Numbered from the stretch's first letter, positions 7,783 to 16,765 are shown. The stretch is 35,253 nt of DNA from Klebsiella electrica (GCF_006711645.1 NZ_CP041251.1:1-35253); one strand, 5' to 3'. Translations and numbers: made by a program. Notes: generated from the sequence alone by a model not told the origin.

Positions 7783-8510
7783 TGAAAAAATATTTTTCCA
7801 GAACAAAAAAAGAAGCCGCTAAAAAGATGATTGAAGTAAAGAAGGAAAATCAACCTTTTTATGATGCGGTTAAGCAGTTTGAAAAAAATGAAATTGCAAC
7901 GGTGCAGAGCAAGGCAAAGCTGTTAACTCGCTTGTGTGTTGCTGAATTTGTTGTCATTGGTCTGCTTGGTGCAGGGATCGCAGCACTTGCCCCGTTAAAA
8001 ACGGCTGTGCCGTATGTTATCCGGGTGGATAATTCCACGGGGTATACAGACGTTGTACCACAAATAAACAATGCAAAAGAAAGTTATCAGGAAGTTGAGA
8101 CGAAATATTTTCTTTCGCAGTTTGTCATTAATTATGAATCTTATGAGTGGCAGACTATTCAGCAAATGATGGACACGGTTAAAGTCATGTCAGCAAGCAA
8201 GGTGTTCAGTCAGTATAATACGGCTATTCGTGCAGACAGTTCGCCGCTGAACGTCCTGAAAGATAATTATAAAATGCGCGTGAAAATTAAGTCAGTCACT
8301 ATGTTAAAACCTGATGTGGCGCAAGTTCGTTTTTCAAAAATGATTCTTGATTCTTCCGGTAAGCCAGCGCCTGAATATCGAATGACAGACTGGATTGCGA
8401 CGATTGCATTTGATTTCAATAAAAAAATCGAAACGGAAGAACAGCGATTAATTAATCCACTTGGTTTTCAGGCGCTGAGTTATCGCGTTGATCCAGAGGC
8501 GATGAAATAA
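7782..8510 (+). CDS. virB8: VirB8-like inner membrane scaffold
   Basis: A 242-residue bitopic protein. It has a cytoplasmic basic N-terminus, one transmembrane helix (about residues 46-66, VAEFVVIGLLGAGIAALAPL) and a periplasmic VirB8 domain with family sequences such as AVPYVIRVDNSTGYTDVV and ISALSYRVDPE-like NPLGFQALSYRVDPEA at the C-terminus. It nucleates the secretion complex and contacts VirB9 and VirB10. It is coupled to both neighbours by single-base TAATG overlaps. Confidence 0.95.
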   Translation: MKKYFSRTKKEAAKKMIEVKKENQPFYDAVKQFEKNEIATVQSKAKLLTRLCVAEFVVIGLLGAGIAALAPLKTAVPYVIRVDNSTGYTDVVPQINNAKESYQEVETKYFLSQFVINYESYEWQTIQQMMDTVKVMSASKVFSQYNTAIRADSSPLNVLKDNYKMRVKIKSVTMLKPDVAQVRFSKMILDSSGKPAPEYRMTDWIATIAFDFNKKIETEEQRLINPLGFQALSYRVDPEAMK

Positions 8511-9283
8511 TGAAAAAAACTATCCTCCTTTGTGCTGTCATGTCGGCATTTAATGCCGGGTATGCTAATGCGGCAACGTATGGCGCGGGTTCGCAGTTTG
8601 ATGCCCGTATACAGAGCGTTATGTTTAATGAAAGTGATGTGGTAAACGTCAGAGTACAAAAAGGCACTGTTTCAGTCGTGCAGGTGGGGAATGATGAAAC
8701 GATTAAAGATGTTGGTCTTGGTGATCCGGCAGCGTGGAAAGTGTCAGTAAGGGATCATAGCGTGTTTTTCCGTCCAGTGGTTGAAGATAACCCAAATACA
8801 AACGTCACTATTGTAACGGATAAACGAACCTATCCCCTGTATCTTACATCGGTAAATAAAAACCCAACATTTGTACTGCGTTATAGTTATCCGAAACCTC
8901 CGGCGGCTAATCCCCTTATTGCGGCGAAACGTATACCGTGTACGGATGGTGGTGTTATAAATGGTCATTATCAGTTGAAAGGTGATAAATCCATTTATCC
9001 ATATCAAATATGGGATGATGGAACCTTTACCTGTATGCGATGGAAAAGCCAGCAGGAAATGCCCGTTGTTTACCGGGTTGATGCTGATGGTAATGAGCAC
9101 CTTGTTAACGGTGATCCAAATAAAAACACAATGGTATATTTTGAAGTCAATAACACATTCCGGTTACGTCTTGGTGATCAGGTAGCTGATGTGCGCACTT
9201 CTTCCATTGTGAATAAAGGGTGGAACGAAAAGGCTACAACTGACGGAAAAGTAAGAACGGAGAAGTTTAATTATGAGCAATAA
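8510..9283 (+). CDS. virB9: VirB9-like outer membrane core protein
   Basis: A 257-residue periplasmic protein with signal peptide MKKTILLCAVMSAFNAGYANA. The N-terminal CagX/VirB9 domain includes DARIQSVMFNESDVVNVRVQ. The C-terminal beta domain contains YQLKGDKSIYPYQIWDDG, the typical region that binds VirB7 and forms the outer membrane core with VirB10. It overlaps virB10 by 11 bases. Confidence 0.95.
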   Translation: MKKTILLCAVMSAFNAGYANAATYGAGSQFDARIQSVMFNESDVVNVRVQKGTVSVVQVGNDETIKDVGLGDPAAWKVSVRDHSVFFRPVVEDNPNTNVTIVTDKRTYPLYLTSVNKNPTFVLRYSYPKPPAANPLIAAKRIPCTDGGVINGHYQLKGDKSIYPYQIWDDGTFTCMRWKSQQEMPVVYRVDADGNEHLVNGDPNKNTMVYFEVNNTFRLRLGDQVADVRTSSIVNKGWNEKATTDGKVRTEKFNYEQ

Positions 9284-10412
9284 TGATGTTAAAAATAATG
9301 ATGCGGGTAATCGCGGCATGATTGAAGTTAAGGGGAAAAAAAGCCCTAAAAAACTTCTCATTCTGATAGCGTTAGCTGTTCTTGCTCTGTTCATTGCTGT
9401 TCTGGTTGCTAAAATTCTACCGGGTAAAGAGGTTAAGCAAACTGGCATGGAGCCTAAAAATGAAGCTCTGGTTAATAATTCTGTCGAAAGCGATCAGATT
9501 ACTGGCTTCATGAAAAACATTAAAGACAAAGAGGAGCGTGACAGAAAAGAACGCGAAGCCCGTGAAGTCCGTGAAAAAGAGGCAAAAGCAAAAGCAGAAA
9601 GAGAACAAGCCGGGGGGAATGAAAACGCTGGGGCGGTGAATGCTGTTACTGCGGGTTCTGGTAGTACCCGTTCTGTAGAACAGGGGGGGGATGATAAAGA
9701 CAAACCTTTACCTAAATCTCTGCGCCAGCTTACAGGTGATACGATGGTTGCTATGGATAACGGAAAACAGCAAGATTCCGCCCCGGAAAAAGATGCTCTA
9801 CAGGGGGGAAGTTATGCTGATGGTTCCGTTTCTCCTGTAATGAAGCGCCGTTATCTTCTGTCAGCGGGTACATCGCTTTCCTGTGTGTTGAAAACCAAAA
9901 TTGTTACGTCTTATCCGGGTGTTACCCTGTGTCAGTTAACCAAAGATGTTTACTCGGATAACGGTGAAACACTGTTAGCGCGTAAAGGGGCAATGCTGCA
10001 AGGTGAGCAAAATAAAGTCATGACGCAGGGTGTGGCACGAGTATTTGTTATCTGGACGAATTTGAAAGATGGCAACATCAATGCTCGTATTGATGCGCTG
10101 GGAACGGACAGCCTCGGTGCGTCAGGCTTGCCAGCATGGGTTGATTCACATTTCTGGGAGCGTTTCGGCGGGGCGCTTATGCTGTCTCTGGTTGGGGATG
10201 GTCTTGATATTCTGAAAAGCTCTACCCAAAGTAGCGGCAGTAACAGCAATGTTACCTACGATAATACGTCTGATGCCACAAAAGAAATGGCTAAAACCAC
10301 GCTGGAAAATACCATTAATATTCCTCCTACCGCATACATCAATCAGGGTACGGTGTTATCTGTCATTGTGCCGCGCAACATTGATTTTTCTTCTGTTTAT
10401 GAGGTCAGGTAA
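9273..10412 (+). CDS. virB10: VirB10-like core complex protein
   Basis: A 379-residue protein spanning both membranes. A single inner-membrane helix lies near residues 28-48. It is followed by a charged, Glu/Lys/Arg-rich coiled region (about 80-125) and a low-complexity linker. The C-terminal TrbI/VirB10 beta domain starts around RRYLLSAGTSLSCVLKT. It contains FVIWTNLKDG and GALMLSLVGDG, where the outer membrane antenna is expected. VirB10 transmits energy from VirB4 and VirD4 to the outer gate. Confidence 0.95.
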   Translation: MSNNDVKNNDAGNRGMIEVKGKKSPKKLLILIALAVLALFIAVLVAKILPGKEVKQTGMEPKNEALVNNSVESDQITGFMKNIKDKEERDRKEREAREVREKEAKAKAEREQAGGNENAGAVNAVTAGSGSTRSVEQGGDDKDKPLPKSLRQLTGDTMVAMDNGKQQDSAPEKDALQGGSYADGSVSPVMKRRYLLSAGTSLSCVLKTKIVTSYPGVTLCQLTKDVYSDNGETLLARKGAMLQGEQNKVMTQGVARVFVIWTNLKDGNINARIDALGTDSLGASGLPAWVDSHFWERFGGALMLSLVGDGLDILKSSTQSSGSNSNVTYDNTSDATKEMAKTTLENTINIPPTAYINQGTVLSVIVPRNIDFSSVYEVR

Positions 10413-11431
10413 TGAGCAGTAATAAAGGGGCTGCGGCACGTACTTATCTGAAAATGGCAGGGATTCAGGATATTCTTGACCGTGATGATGTGACGGAAAT
10501 TTGTGTTAATCAGCCAGGGCGTATCTGGTATGAAGGGCGTGAAGGGTGGTCGTTTATTGAAACACCGGATGCCAGCTTTAAAAACCTGATGACACTGGCA
10601 AAAACATTATCGAATTTTAGTGAACTGGCGATCCCCCTCGACGAGGGGAATCCGGTATGTTCGGTAATTTTACCTAACGGGGAAAGGGGGCAGATTATCA
10701 TCCCCCCGGCTACGGAAAACGGGTGTGTGGTGATTTCTATCCGTAAACCGTCACTGACGCGCTTTACTCTGGATGATTATATTAATTCAGGGCGATTTGA
10801 TAACGTGAGAATTGCCTCTAAACATATAGCTGAAATGACTGAGCGCCAGAAGTTTTTATATGAACTTTCACGGGGTAATGCGAAAAGTATCGGGCAGTTT
10901 TTGCGTGAGGCCGTTAAAGACAGGCTGAATTTTTTGATTGTCGGGGGAACCGGTTCCGGGAAAACAACAGTCGGTAAGGCGATTGCCGATCTGTTTCCGC
11001 CTGAGCGCCGTTATGCAACCATTGAAGATGTTCATGAAATGACGTTGCCGAATCATCCAAATCATATGCACCTTTTTTATAAAAAAGGCACGATTGAGGC
11101 AAAAACGATTATTGAGGCGTGTATGCGTCTAAAACCCGATCACATCTTTCTGGCAGAGCTGCGCGGGGATGAAGCGTGGAGCTATCTGGAGGCACTGAAT
11201 ACAGGGCATGAGGGATCTATCAGTACCATCCACGCGAATAACACCTATGCGTCATTCTCGCGGCTTGCCAGTATCGTAAAACAATCGGCAGTTGGCATGA
11301 CCGTGGATATGGATTTGATTATGAAAACGATTAAAACGTCAATTGACGTGATTTTGTTCTTTAATCATACCCATTTGACGGAAATTTATTATGAACCGGA
11401 AGACAAAAATAAACTGTTAAGTCAACTTTAA
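10412..11431 (+). CDS. virB11: VirB11-like hexameric secretion ATPase
   Basis: A 339-residue cytoplasmic ATPase. The N-terminal domain carries DVTEICVNQPGRIW. The C-terminal domain carries Walker A GGTGSGKTT (178-186), followed by the Asp box around YATIEDVHEMTLPNHPN, Walker B around HIFLAELRGDEA and the His box GHEGSISTIHANN. All family motifs are intact. It is coupled to virB10 by a TAATG overlap and is the last of the uninterrupted virB genes. Confidence 0.95.
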   Translation: MSSNKGAAARTYLKMAGIQDILDRDDVTEICVNQPGRIWYEGREGWSFIETPDASFKNLMTLAKTLSNFSELAIPLDEGNPVCSVILPNGERGQIIIPPATENGCVVISIRKPSLTRFTLDDYINSGRFDNVRIASKHIAEMTERQKFLYELSRGNAKSIGQFLREAVKDRLNFLIVGGTGSGKTTVGKAIADLFPPERRYATIEDVHEMTLPNHPNHMHLFYKKGTIEAKTIIEACMRLKPDHIFLAELRGDEAWSYLEALNTGHEGSISTIHANNTYASFSRLASIVKQSAVGMTVDMDLIMKTIKTSIDVILFFNHTHLTEIYYEPEDKNKLLSQL

Positions 11432-11443
11432 GGTGTAAGCACT

Positions 11444-11896
11444 ATGGAAAATGTAATTTTTAATAATGTAAATGACCTGATCTATTTCGCTGACGGTCTT
11501 TTCTATGATGAAGAAGATTTTTGGAATGAGTCTAGCCGTTATCTTTTTATCGGTATAGGGTGCTCTATCTTAGATTCTATGGAAGATAATGATGATGTTA
11601 AATTGACACCTGAAATTATTTGTCAATGTTTATCTGCGGATAACGCCATCTCTGTTGCTACAATTTTAGAAACAAAAAATCTTCCTGAACAGGTGCGTTA
11701 TTTTTTAACTGGATTTATGGTTAATAGTGAAAAGGTACAAGCTTCTGTAAGTGCGGTATTGTTTGAAAAACTTGGTGGGCGATGGCCTCAAGAAAGTGGG
11801 TGTGCGCGTTCATTTGAACAGGTTAAAGGTAAAGGTAAAGGCGTTGGTATTATTATACCGGATGTCGTTTCCTATCCTGATTCAATGGTAAGGTAA
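11444..11896 (+). CDS. 150-residue unknown protein ending in a VirD4-like segment
   Basis: An acidic protein starting MENVIFNNVNDLIYFADGLF, with ribosome binding site AAGGTG upstream. I do not recognise the body. The C-terminus reads GKGKGVGIIIPDVVSYPDSMV, closely matching SGKGVSIVIPNCVNYPDSMV around the nucleotide-binding loop of the adjacent coupling protein (VirD4 residues about 165-184), then stops. The DNA is also alike (11834-11889 against 12475-12530). So the gene appears to end in a captured fragment of virD4, or to be a remnant of an older virD4 copy. An FW-x5-RYLFIGIG stretch near residues 27-40 faintly recalls FWSDAAKGLFMGLG of VirD4, but in the opposite order relative to the loop. 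Confidence 0.6.
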   Translation: MENVIFNNVNDLIYFADGLFYDEEDFWNESSRYLFIGIGCSILDSMEDNDDVKLTPEIICQCLSADNAISVATILETKNLPEQVRYFLTGFMVNSEKVQASVSAVLFEKLGGRWPQESGCARSFEQVKGKGKGVGIIIPDVVSYPDSMVR

Positions 11897-11936
11897 ACTA
11901 TGTGAAAAATTTTTATAAAATTTTTTAAATTATCAG

Positions 11937-11965
11937 TCAGCCTGATTCTGTCAGGCTGGTTTCAT
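11937..11965 (+). terminator. Hairpin between the 150-residue ORF and virD4
   Basis: CAGCCTGA and TCAGGCTG pair around TTCTG, followed by a short T-rich stretch. It is a weak terminator or attenuator, which could lower virD4 expression relative to the virB genes. Confidence 0.55.
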
Positions 11966-11978
11966 TATGGGGGTTTTG

Positions 11979-13952
11979 ATGAATAAGAAAGCAGGTATGG
12001 TAATATTTTTGCTGGTTCTGCTGGTTATCTGTCTGATTGCAGGTAACTATCTTGGTGGATATGCAGCCTTAAAATATTCTGATGCGGATATGGGATTATT
12101 GCAGTTTGGTACGTTCCGGGAAGTGGTAACGCAGTTGTCAGGCCAGCCAGAATATAAAAAACTGATTGCTGTTACATGGGTGGGTTTTGCGGTTCCGGTG
12201 CTTGTTTTTGTTGGCTTTGTTATTGTGGTTATTGTTGGGCTGATGCCGAAAAAAGTCATTTATGGTGATGCGCGTTTAGCTACCGATATGGATTTATCAA
12301 AATCCACCTTTTTCCCTTCCCCGGACGTGGTGAATAAGGCCATTGAAACTGGCGAAAAGCCTTTCTGTTTTCCTCCGATCCTGATAGGGAAGATGTTTAA
12401 AGGCCGCTATAAAAATCAGTATATCTATTTTTATGGTCAGCAGTTTTTAATCCTTTATGCGCCGACTCGTTCCGGTAAAGGGGTGTCGATTGTTATTCCT
12501 AACTGCGTTAATTACCCGGATTCAATGGTGGTACTGGATATTAAGCTGGAAAACTGGTTTATGTCTGCCGGGTATCGCACCACGCAGTTAAAACAGGAAT
12601 GTTATCTCTTTGCCCCGGCGGGGTATGCCGATAATCAGGCCGAAGCACTGAAAGGAAACATTAAATCACACCGCTGGAACCCGCTTGATTGCGTGGGTCG
12701 TAGTGACTTACAACGTGAGTCTGACCTGGATAAAGTGGCCTCGATTCTGATGCCAGCAGAGGGCAGCGATCCGTTCTGGTCTGATGCTGCTAAAGGGTTG
12801 TTTATGGGGCTGGGGTTGTACCTGCTCGATAAAGAACGATTTCAGTTACAGAATGCGAGTCATGACGATCCGAATCTGAGTGTAAAACCGGTACTGTTTT
12901 CTCTTGCGGCTATTCTGAAATTATCCGTTCCTGATAGCGGGAAAGATTTGGCCTCATGGATGGGCGCGGCAATTGAAAAAGAGAATTTTATCAGTGATAA
13001 AACAAAGTTTTATTTCAGAAGTTTTATGGCTGCACCAGATAAAACTCGCGGTTCAATTCTGACGAACTTTTCAAGTTATCTGAAAATCTTCAATAACCCT
13101 GTGACGGCAGAAGCTACAAACAGCAGTGATTTTGATATTCGTGATGTGCGTAAAAAAAGAATGTCTATCTTTCTTGGCTTAACACCGGATGCGTTAGTTA
13201 CACATGGAAAGCTGGTTAACCTGTTTTTCTCTATGCTGGTTAATGAAAATACCCGTGAATTACCTGAGCAAAACCCGGATTTAAAATATCAATGCCTTAT
13301 TCTGTGTGATGAATTTACCTCTATGGGTAAATCTGAGATTATTGAAAAATCTGTAGGCTTTACGGCGGGGTATAACCTGCGCTGGATGTTTATCCTACAG
13401 AATGAGGGGCAGTTACAAAAACAAGATATGTACGGTAAGGAAGGGGCTGAAACGTTTGTCGAAAACTCTGCGGTCGTGCTTTATTATCCACCAAAAGCCA
13501 AAAATGAACTAACCAAAAAAATATCAGAAGAAATTGGCGTAAGGGATATGACAGTGATTAAAAAATCCGATTCCAGAAGTGGTGGGAAGGGTGGTTCATC
13601 TCGTACCCGTAATCATGAAATCGTTGAGCGCCCTGTATTGTTGCCGGAAGAAATCAACGCCCTGCGCGATGTGAAAAACAAGGCTAAAAACATCGCAGTA
13701 CGTGAAATCATCATGAGTGAGTTTACACGTCCATTTGTGGCTAACAAAATCATCTGGTTTGAAGAAGAAGAATTTAAAAAACGTGTCGATATTGCTAAAA
13801 ACAATACGGTTGAAATCCCGGTACTGTTTACAGATGAAAAAATAAAAAACGCGATTAGAGAACAGGCGAAACTCTACGGCAAGGAAATGATGGGTAACAT
13901 CATGACCACGCCGGAGCTTGAGATACACGATAACACTGATATGTCGGAGTAA
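11979..13952 (+). CDS. virD4: VirD4-like coupling protein (T4CP)
   Basis: A 657-residue inner-membrane ATPase that delivers the relaxase-DNA complex to the VirB channel. Two N-terminal transmembrane helices (about residues 5-28 and 60-85) precede the TraG/VirD4 domain. The Walker A motif APTRSGKG (161-168) and Walker B motif LILCDEF (440-446) are typical. I prefer ATG 11979, eight bases after GGGGG; an ATG at 11967 would add four residues. The C-terminus is short and acidic. Its loop sequence is partly duplicated at the end of the preceding gene. Confidence 0.95.
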   Translation: MNKKAGMVIFLLVLLVICLIAGNYLGGYAALKYSDADMGLLQFGTFREVVTQLSGQPEYKKLIAVTWVGFAVPVLVFVGFVIVVIVGLMPKKVIYGDARLATDMDLSKSTFFPSPDVVNKAIETGEKPFCFPPILIGKMFKGRYKNQYIYFYGQQFLILYAPTRSGKGVSIVIPNCVNYPDSMVVLDIKLENWFMSAGYRTTQLKQECYLFAPAGYADNQAEALKGNIKSHRWNPLDCVGRSDLQRESDLDKVASILMPAEGSDPFWSDAAKGLFMGLGLYLLDKERFQLQNASHDDPNLSVKPVLFSLAAILKLSVPDSGKDLASWMGAAIEKENFISDKTKFYFRSFMAAPDKTRGSILTNFSSYLKIFNNPVTAEATNSSDFDIRDVRKKRMSIFLGLTPDALVTHGKLVNLFFSMLVNENTRELPEQNPDLKYQCLILCDEFTSMGKSEIIEKSVGFTAGYNLRWMFILQNEGQLQKQDMYGKEGAETFVENSAVVLYYPPKAKNELTKKISEEIGVRDMTVIKKSDSRSGGKGGSSRTRNHEIVERPVLLPEEINALRDVKNKAKNIAVREIIMSEFTRPFVANKIIWFEEEEFKKRVDIAKNNTVEIPVLFTDEKIKNAIREQAKLYGKEMMGNIMTTPELEIHDNTDMSE

Positions 13953-13957
13953 GTAAA

Positions 13958-14296
13958 ATGCGGTCACTAAATGATTATATGTTTAGCGAAAGCGTGGAAA
14001 TGCAGTTGCTGAAAAAGGAGAGTGATTATCGTTTTTCTGACTGTGATTTTTATACCATTCGTGACCGAAAAGCCATCGTTCAGCTTGTTAAATGGCTTGA
14101 AAAACATAAAAGCAACATTACCATGCGGTCATGTGCCGGGGAGTTGTGTTTTACTATTGAGGCGGCTTTTTTTCATGAAAAAGCTGTCTTTTCTCATGAG
14201 ATTTTGGGTTTAATCAGTTTTTCATTATCATATGATGATAAAATTCATCTTATTTTTAAAAGTCCATACACGACAAATGAGGAGTGCTTATGTTAA
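13958..14296 (+). CDS. 112-residue unknown protein after virD4
   Basis: The gene starts five bases after virD4 with GGAG upstream and overlaps the next gene. The sequence begins MRSLNDYMFSESVEMQLLKK and contains a run of hydrophobic and charged alternation, but no domain, signal peptide or membrane helix that I recognise. Its tight placement suggests a transfer-related role or a small accessory gene carried in the operon. Confidence 0.65.
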   Translation: MRSLNDYMFSESVEMQLLKKESDYRFSDCDFYTIRDRKAIVQLVKWLEKHKSNITMRSCAGELCFTIEAAFFHEKAVFSHEILGLISFSLSYDDKIHLIFKSPYTTNEECLC

Positions 14297-14595
14297 AAAA
14301 AAATATTTTACTGGCGGTAACGTTGTGTGCCTTTGGTTTTGCTTCTTTACCTGCCAGTGCTGCCGATGCCTGTGAATCAGTGCTATGCCTTTACGGTAAA
14401 GCAACGGGCAATAGTGGTGGCGGTGAGTGTAAAAGCGCTGAAAAAGCCTTTTTTAACATCGTTAAAAAGAAAAAAGGTTCTATCCGTTGGGATAAAACAT
14501 TTGATGCCAGAAAATCATTTTTGAATCAATGTTCATCGGCAGATCCGGCTGCTATCTCAAAAATCATGAGTAAGTTCGGAAAGGTTAAAGGTTAA
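14290..14595 (+). CDS. TrbM/KikA-like secreted conjugation protein
   Basis: A 101-residue exported protein. The signal peptide MLKKNILLAVTLCAFGFASL ends near PASA. The mature part starts ADACESVLCLYGKATG and contains ECKSAEKAFFNIV and FLNQCSSADP. The four cysteines and spacing fit the TrbM/KikA family of IncP and IncN plasmids, whose exact role in mating is unclear. ATG 14290 with GGAG six bases upstream is preferred to a GTG at 14284. It closes the transfer cluster; a C-rich and G-rich imperfect inverted repeat at about 14604-14641 may be its terminator. Confidence 0.75.
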   Translation: MLKKNILLAVTLCAFGFASLPASAADACESVLCLYGKATGNSGGGECKSAEKAFFNIVKKKKGSIRWDKTFDARKSFLNQCSSADPAAISKIMSKFGKVKG

Positions 14596-14658
14596 CAATA
14601 TATCCCCCCCCCGCAAATTTATATGATTGTGGGGAGGGTATTGTAAAATGGAGTTAGA

Positions 14659-14703
14659 ATGAAAGTATTAAGTGTCTTTTCCCTTATTGTTACAATGTTA
14701 TAA
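14659..14703 (+). CDS. Possible 14-residue peptide
   Basis: ATG with GGAG six bases upstream opens MKVLSVFSLIVTML and stops at 14701-14703. The hydrophobic stretch looks like a truncated signal peptide. It could be a leader peptide for the following operon or chance. Confidence 0.2.
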   Translation: MKVLSVFSLIVTML

Positions 14704-14728
14704 AGGTGGAATTAATGTTTCACCTTTA
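14701..14728. promoter_or_regulatory. Inverted half-iteron pair away from the origin
   Basis: TAAAGGTG and CACCTTTA face each other across 12 bases. The same octamer pair, with a 19-base spacer, forms the probable RepA autoregulatory site before repA. It may let RepA act on the operon that starts with the nuclease, but it could be a coincidence of short words. Confidence 0.35.
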
Positions 14729-14754
14729 ATATTAAATTTTCAGGAGGAAAAGGG

Positions 14755-14823
14755 ATGAAAAAAACGAAAAGTGATTTTAACTGGAGTGAGTTATTTCTAT
14801 GGTTGCAGAGATTAAGTCTGTAA
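14755..14823 (+). CDS. Possible 22-residue peptide with a perfect ribosome binding site
   Basis: A consensus AGGAGG at 14742-14747 precedes this ATG by seven bases. The peptide starts MKKTKSDFNWSELFLWLQRL and ends two residues later, with an amphipathic, tryptophan-containing form. The strong initiation signal followed by so short a frame suggests a translated leader for nuc, whose start lies 16 bases after the stop. Confidence 0.4.
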   Translation: MKKTKSDFNWSELFLWLQRLSL

Positions 14824-14839
14824 AAGGTGGGAATAAGTT

Positions 14840-15307
14840 GTGAGGCTGGTGAAATATATAATGCTTATCGCTGTTATTTTTTCCGGTTCGCTGTGTGCAG
14901 CAGAAATCCAGGGGAAAGTTATCCGTGTGCTCGATGGTGACACCATCGAAGTATTGCAGGATAAAAAGCCCGTCAGGATTCGGCTGGCGAATATCGATGC
15001 GCCGGAAAAGAAACAGGCTTTCGGGCGTTGGTCAACGAATCAACTTAAAGGTCTGGTTGCGGCACAGCCCGTTACAGTGGCGTACACGCAGACAGACCGC
15101 TACGGACGGATTATCGGGCGCGTGTTCACGACGAACGGCACTGAGGCCAGCCGATTCATGGTGCAATCTGGCGCTGCATGGGTGTATGAGCGCTACAACG
15201 CAGATAAGGCATTACCAGCTCTACAACGGGAAGCACAGACGCAGAAACGCGGCCTGTGGGCTGACAGTCAACCAGTGCCGCCGTGGGAATGGCGTCATAG
15301 CAAATAA
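14840..15307 (+). CDS. nuc: Secreted thermonuclease-family (SNase) nuclease
   Basis: A 155-residue nuclease with a signal peptide (MRLVKYIMLIAVIFSGSLCA, cleavage near 20). The SNase fold is shown by VIRVLDGDTIEV, RLANIDAPE (Arg48 and Glu56 correspond to catalytic residues), DRYGR (86-90) and REAQTQKRGLW. Related nuc genes are found on IncN, IncW and other conjugative plasmids. The start is GTG with AGGTGGG eight bases upstream; an ATG at 14861 is a possible alternative that would shorten the signal. It begins an operon that runs through topB. Confidence 0.9.
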   Translation: MRLVKYIMLIAVIFSGSLCAAEIQGKVIRVLDGDTIEVLQDKKPVRIRLANIDAPEKKQAFGRWSTNQLKGLVAAQPVTVAYTQTDRYGRIIGRVFTTNGTEASRFMVQSGAAWVYERYNADKALPALQREAQTQKRGLWADSQPVPPWEWRHSK

Positions 15308-15321
15308 AGAGGAATGAAACG

Positions 15322-16095
15322 ATGATGAGTGAATCCGATAAAGTACGTTTCAATAACCGTATATGTGTTGGTAACTTGCTTGTAAGTGCAGATGTTTATG
15401 TTACACCAAACATGACAGAAAGTGCGGCAGAGGTAGAGTTAACGGTTCCTGAGGATGATTATCAAAAGACAATGGATTTGTATGATCGTATTTGCCAGTT
15501 TGCTTTGCTTCATGGTGAAGATTTGCAAGGGTTATTCCAGACGGACAGATATTACTATATGTCTTGTTTCGTGCGTGATATTGAATCATTTAAGAAAGAA
15601 TTTGAAAACGAGGAGGAGTTAAGAACTTTATTCAATCATGATAAGGGTGAAACGGCTGAGTTTCTTATCAGCTTCCCAGAAAAGGCTAACTATGATGATA
15701 AGGAACCAGTTAAAAAATCCTTTCTGGAAATTACACAAAAGCATGTCGATTCATTAGATGAACTTACATGGGGGGATTTTGAACACAGAGCATTCACTGG
15801 CGCAACGGTAGGTTTTGGCATCAATCCCCACACAATGGAACGCATTAATTTTGATGATGAGCGTGACAAAATAACAAAACTATCTCGTAAGGATTTCGTA
15901 GCGTCTAATCTCACTGATTCTTTCGAAGATGATTTTTATGTCAATCCATTGTTTAACAAAGCAGAAAAAATTGGTGAGATTGACGGTTATTCCGTCTATT
16001 TCAATTCAAGAGGGTTTTATTTTTACTGGAACAAACAAACCGAATACCTGCTTGAAAGCTGGTTGACATTCCCTGCTTATCCGTATGGCTGGTAA
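15322..16095 (+). CDS. 257-residue unknown protein
   Basis: This gene lies 14 bases after nuc and 11 before the next gene, with GAGG upstream. The protein begins MMSESDKVRFNNRICVGNLL and is acidic, with no signal peptide, membrane helix or familiar motif. A Trp/Tyr-rich C-terminus (GFYFYWNKQTEYLLESW) is notable. A start three bases later (second Met) is equally possible. I cannot assign a function. Confidence 0.75.
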   Translation: MMSESDKVRFNNRICVGNLLVSADVYVTPNMTESAAEVELTVPEDDYQKTMDLYDRICQFALLHGEDLQGLFQTDRYYYMSCFVRDIESFKKEFENEEELRTLFNHDKGETAEFLISFPEKANYDDKEPVKKSFLEITQKHVDSLDELTWGDFEHRAFTGATVGFGINPHTMERINFDDERDKITKLSRKDFVASNLTDSFEDDFYVNPLFNKAEKIGEIDGYSVYFNSRGFYFYWNKQTEYLLESWLTFPAYPYGW

Positions 16096-16106
16096 AGGAG
16101 CAAATA

Positions 16107-16763
16107 ATGAAAGTGAGTTCAATAAAAACGGTTTATGATTTTATGCGTTACTGCCGTATGCCGCTCTGGTTTCAGCGTTCTATCAGGGATATGAAAGTCG
16201 GTGATACTTTCATTCTTGGAAAATATACGCAACCTGTTTCCCACGACTGTGATTCGTTTTGTGTACCTCCGCGCTATTCAGCTCGTCTGGATGGTAGCGA
16301 GGCTTGCTTCGTTGCGGAGGCGTGGATAGAAAAAGAACGCGGGATATATTCTTTTTACGCTACATGGACATTCCCGACAAAACCAGAACGTGCGCATGTT
16401 ATGACCTTTGGGGAATTTAGAATCCGCAAAGGCGGAATTATAGAGTTCGATAGTAAAAACGTTGAACCTGACGATAAAAATCATGCGGTAAAAAATTTCG
16501 CGCTTGTATCTCGTTATCTCTCCCATATGCTCAACTGCATGTCTGATGAAGATAAAAAAGTTTATTTTAAGAATAACAGTTTTCCTTTATTCAATGGCGT
16601 ATGGCTGGATAGTGATTTTAATGAAAGGAGACAGCGTGCGGTAGAAGTGGATGGGAAAATTAAACTGGTATGGATTAATTACAAAGATTACATGCCAACG
16701 CATCAACTTTCCGCAATTGTTGAAGCTGCCTTTGCTACTGGCGCACTACAACTGGAGGATTAA
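16107..16763 (+). CDS. 218-residue unknown protein
   Basis: The gene has AAAGGAG upstream and is separated by 2 bases from the following gene. The protein starts MKVSSIKTVYDFMRYCRMPL, is soluble and mixed in charge, and has an aromatic-rich core (ERGIYSFYATWTFPTKPERA). No domain is recognised. Its packing between nuc and topB suggests co-expression with DNA metabolism genes. Confidence 0.75.
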   Translation: MKVSSIKTVYDFMRYCRMPLWFQRSIRDMKVGDTFILGKYTQPVSHDCDSFCVPPRYSARLDGSEACFVAEAWIEKERGIYSFYATWTFPTKPERAHVMTFGEFRIRKGGIIEFDSKNVEPDDKNHAVKNFALVSRYLSHMLNCMSDEDKKVYFKNNSFPLFNGVWLDSDFNERRQRAVEVDGKIKLVWINYKDYMPTHQLSAIVEAAFATGALQLED

Positions 16764-16765
16764 TC

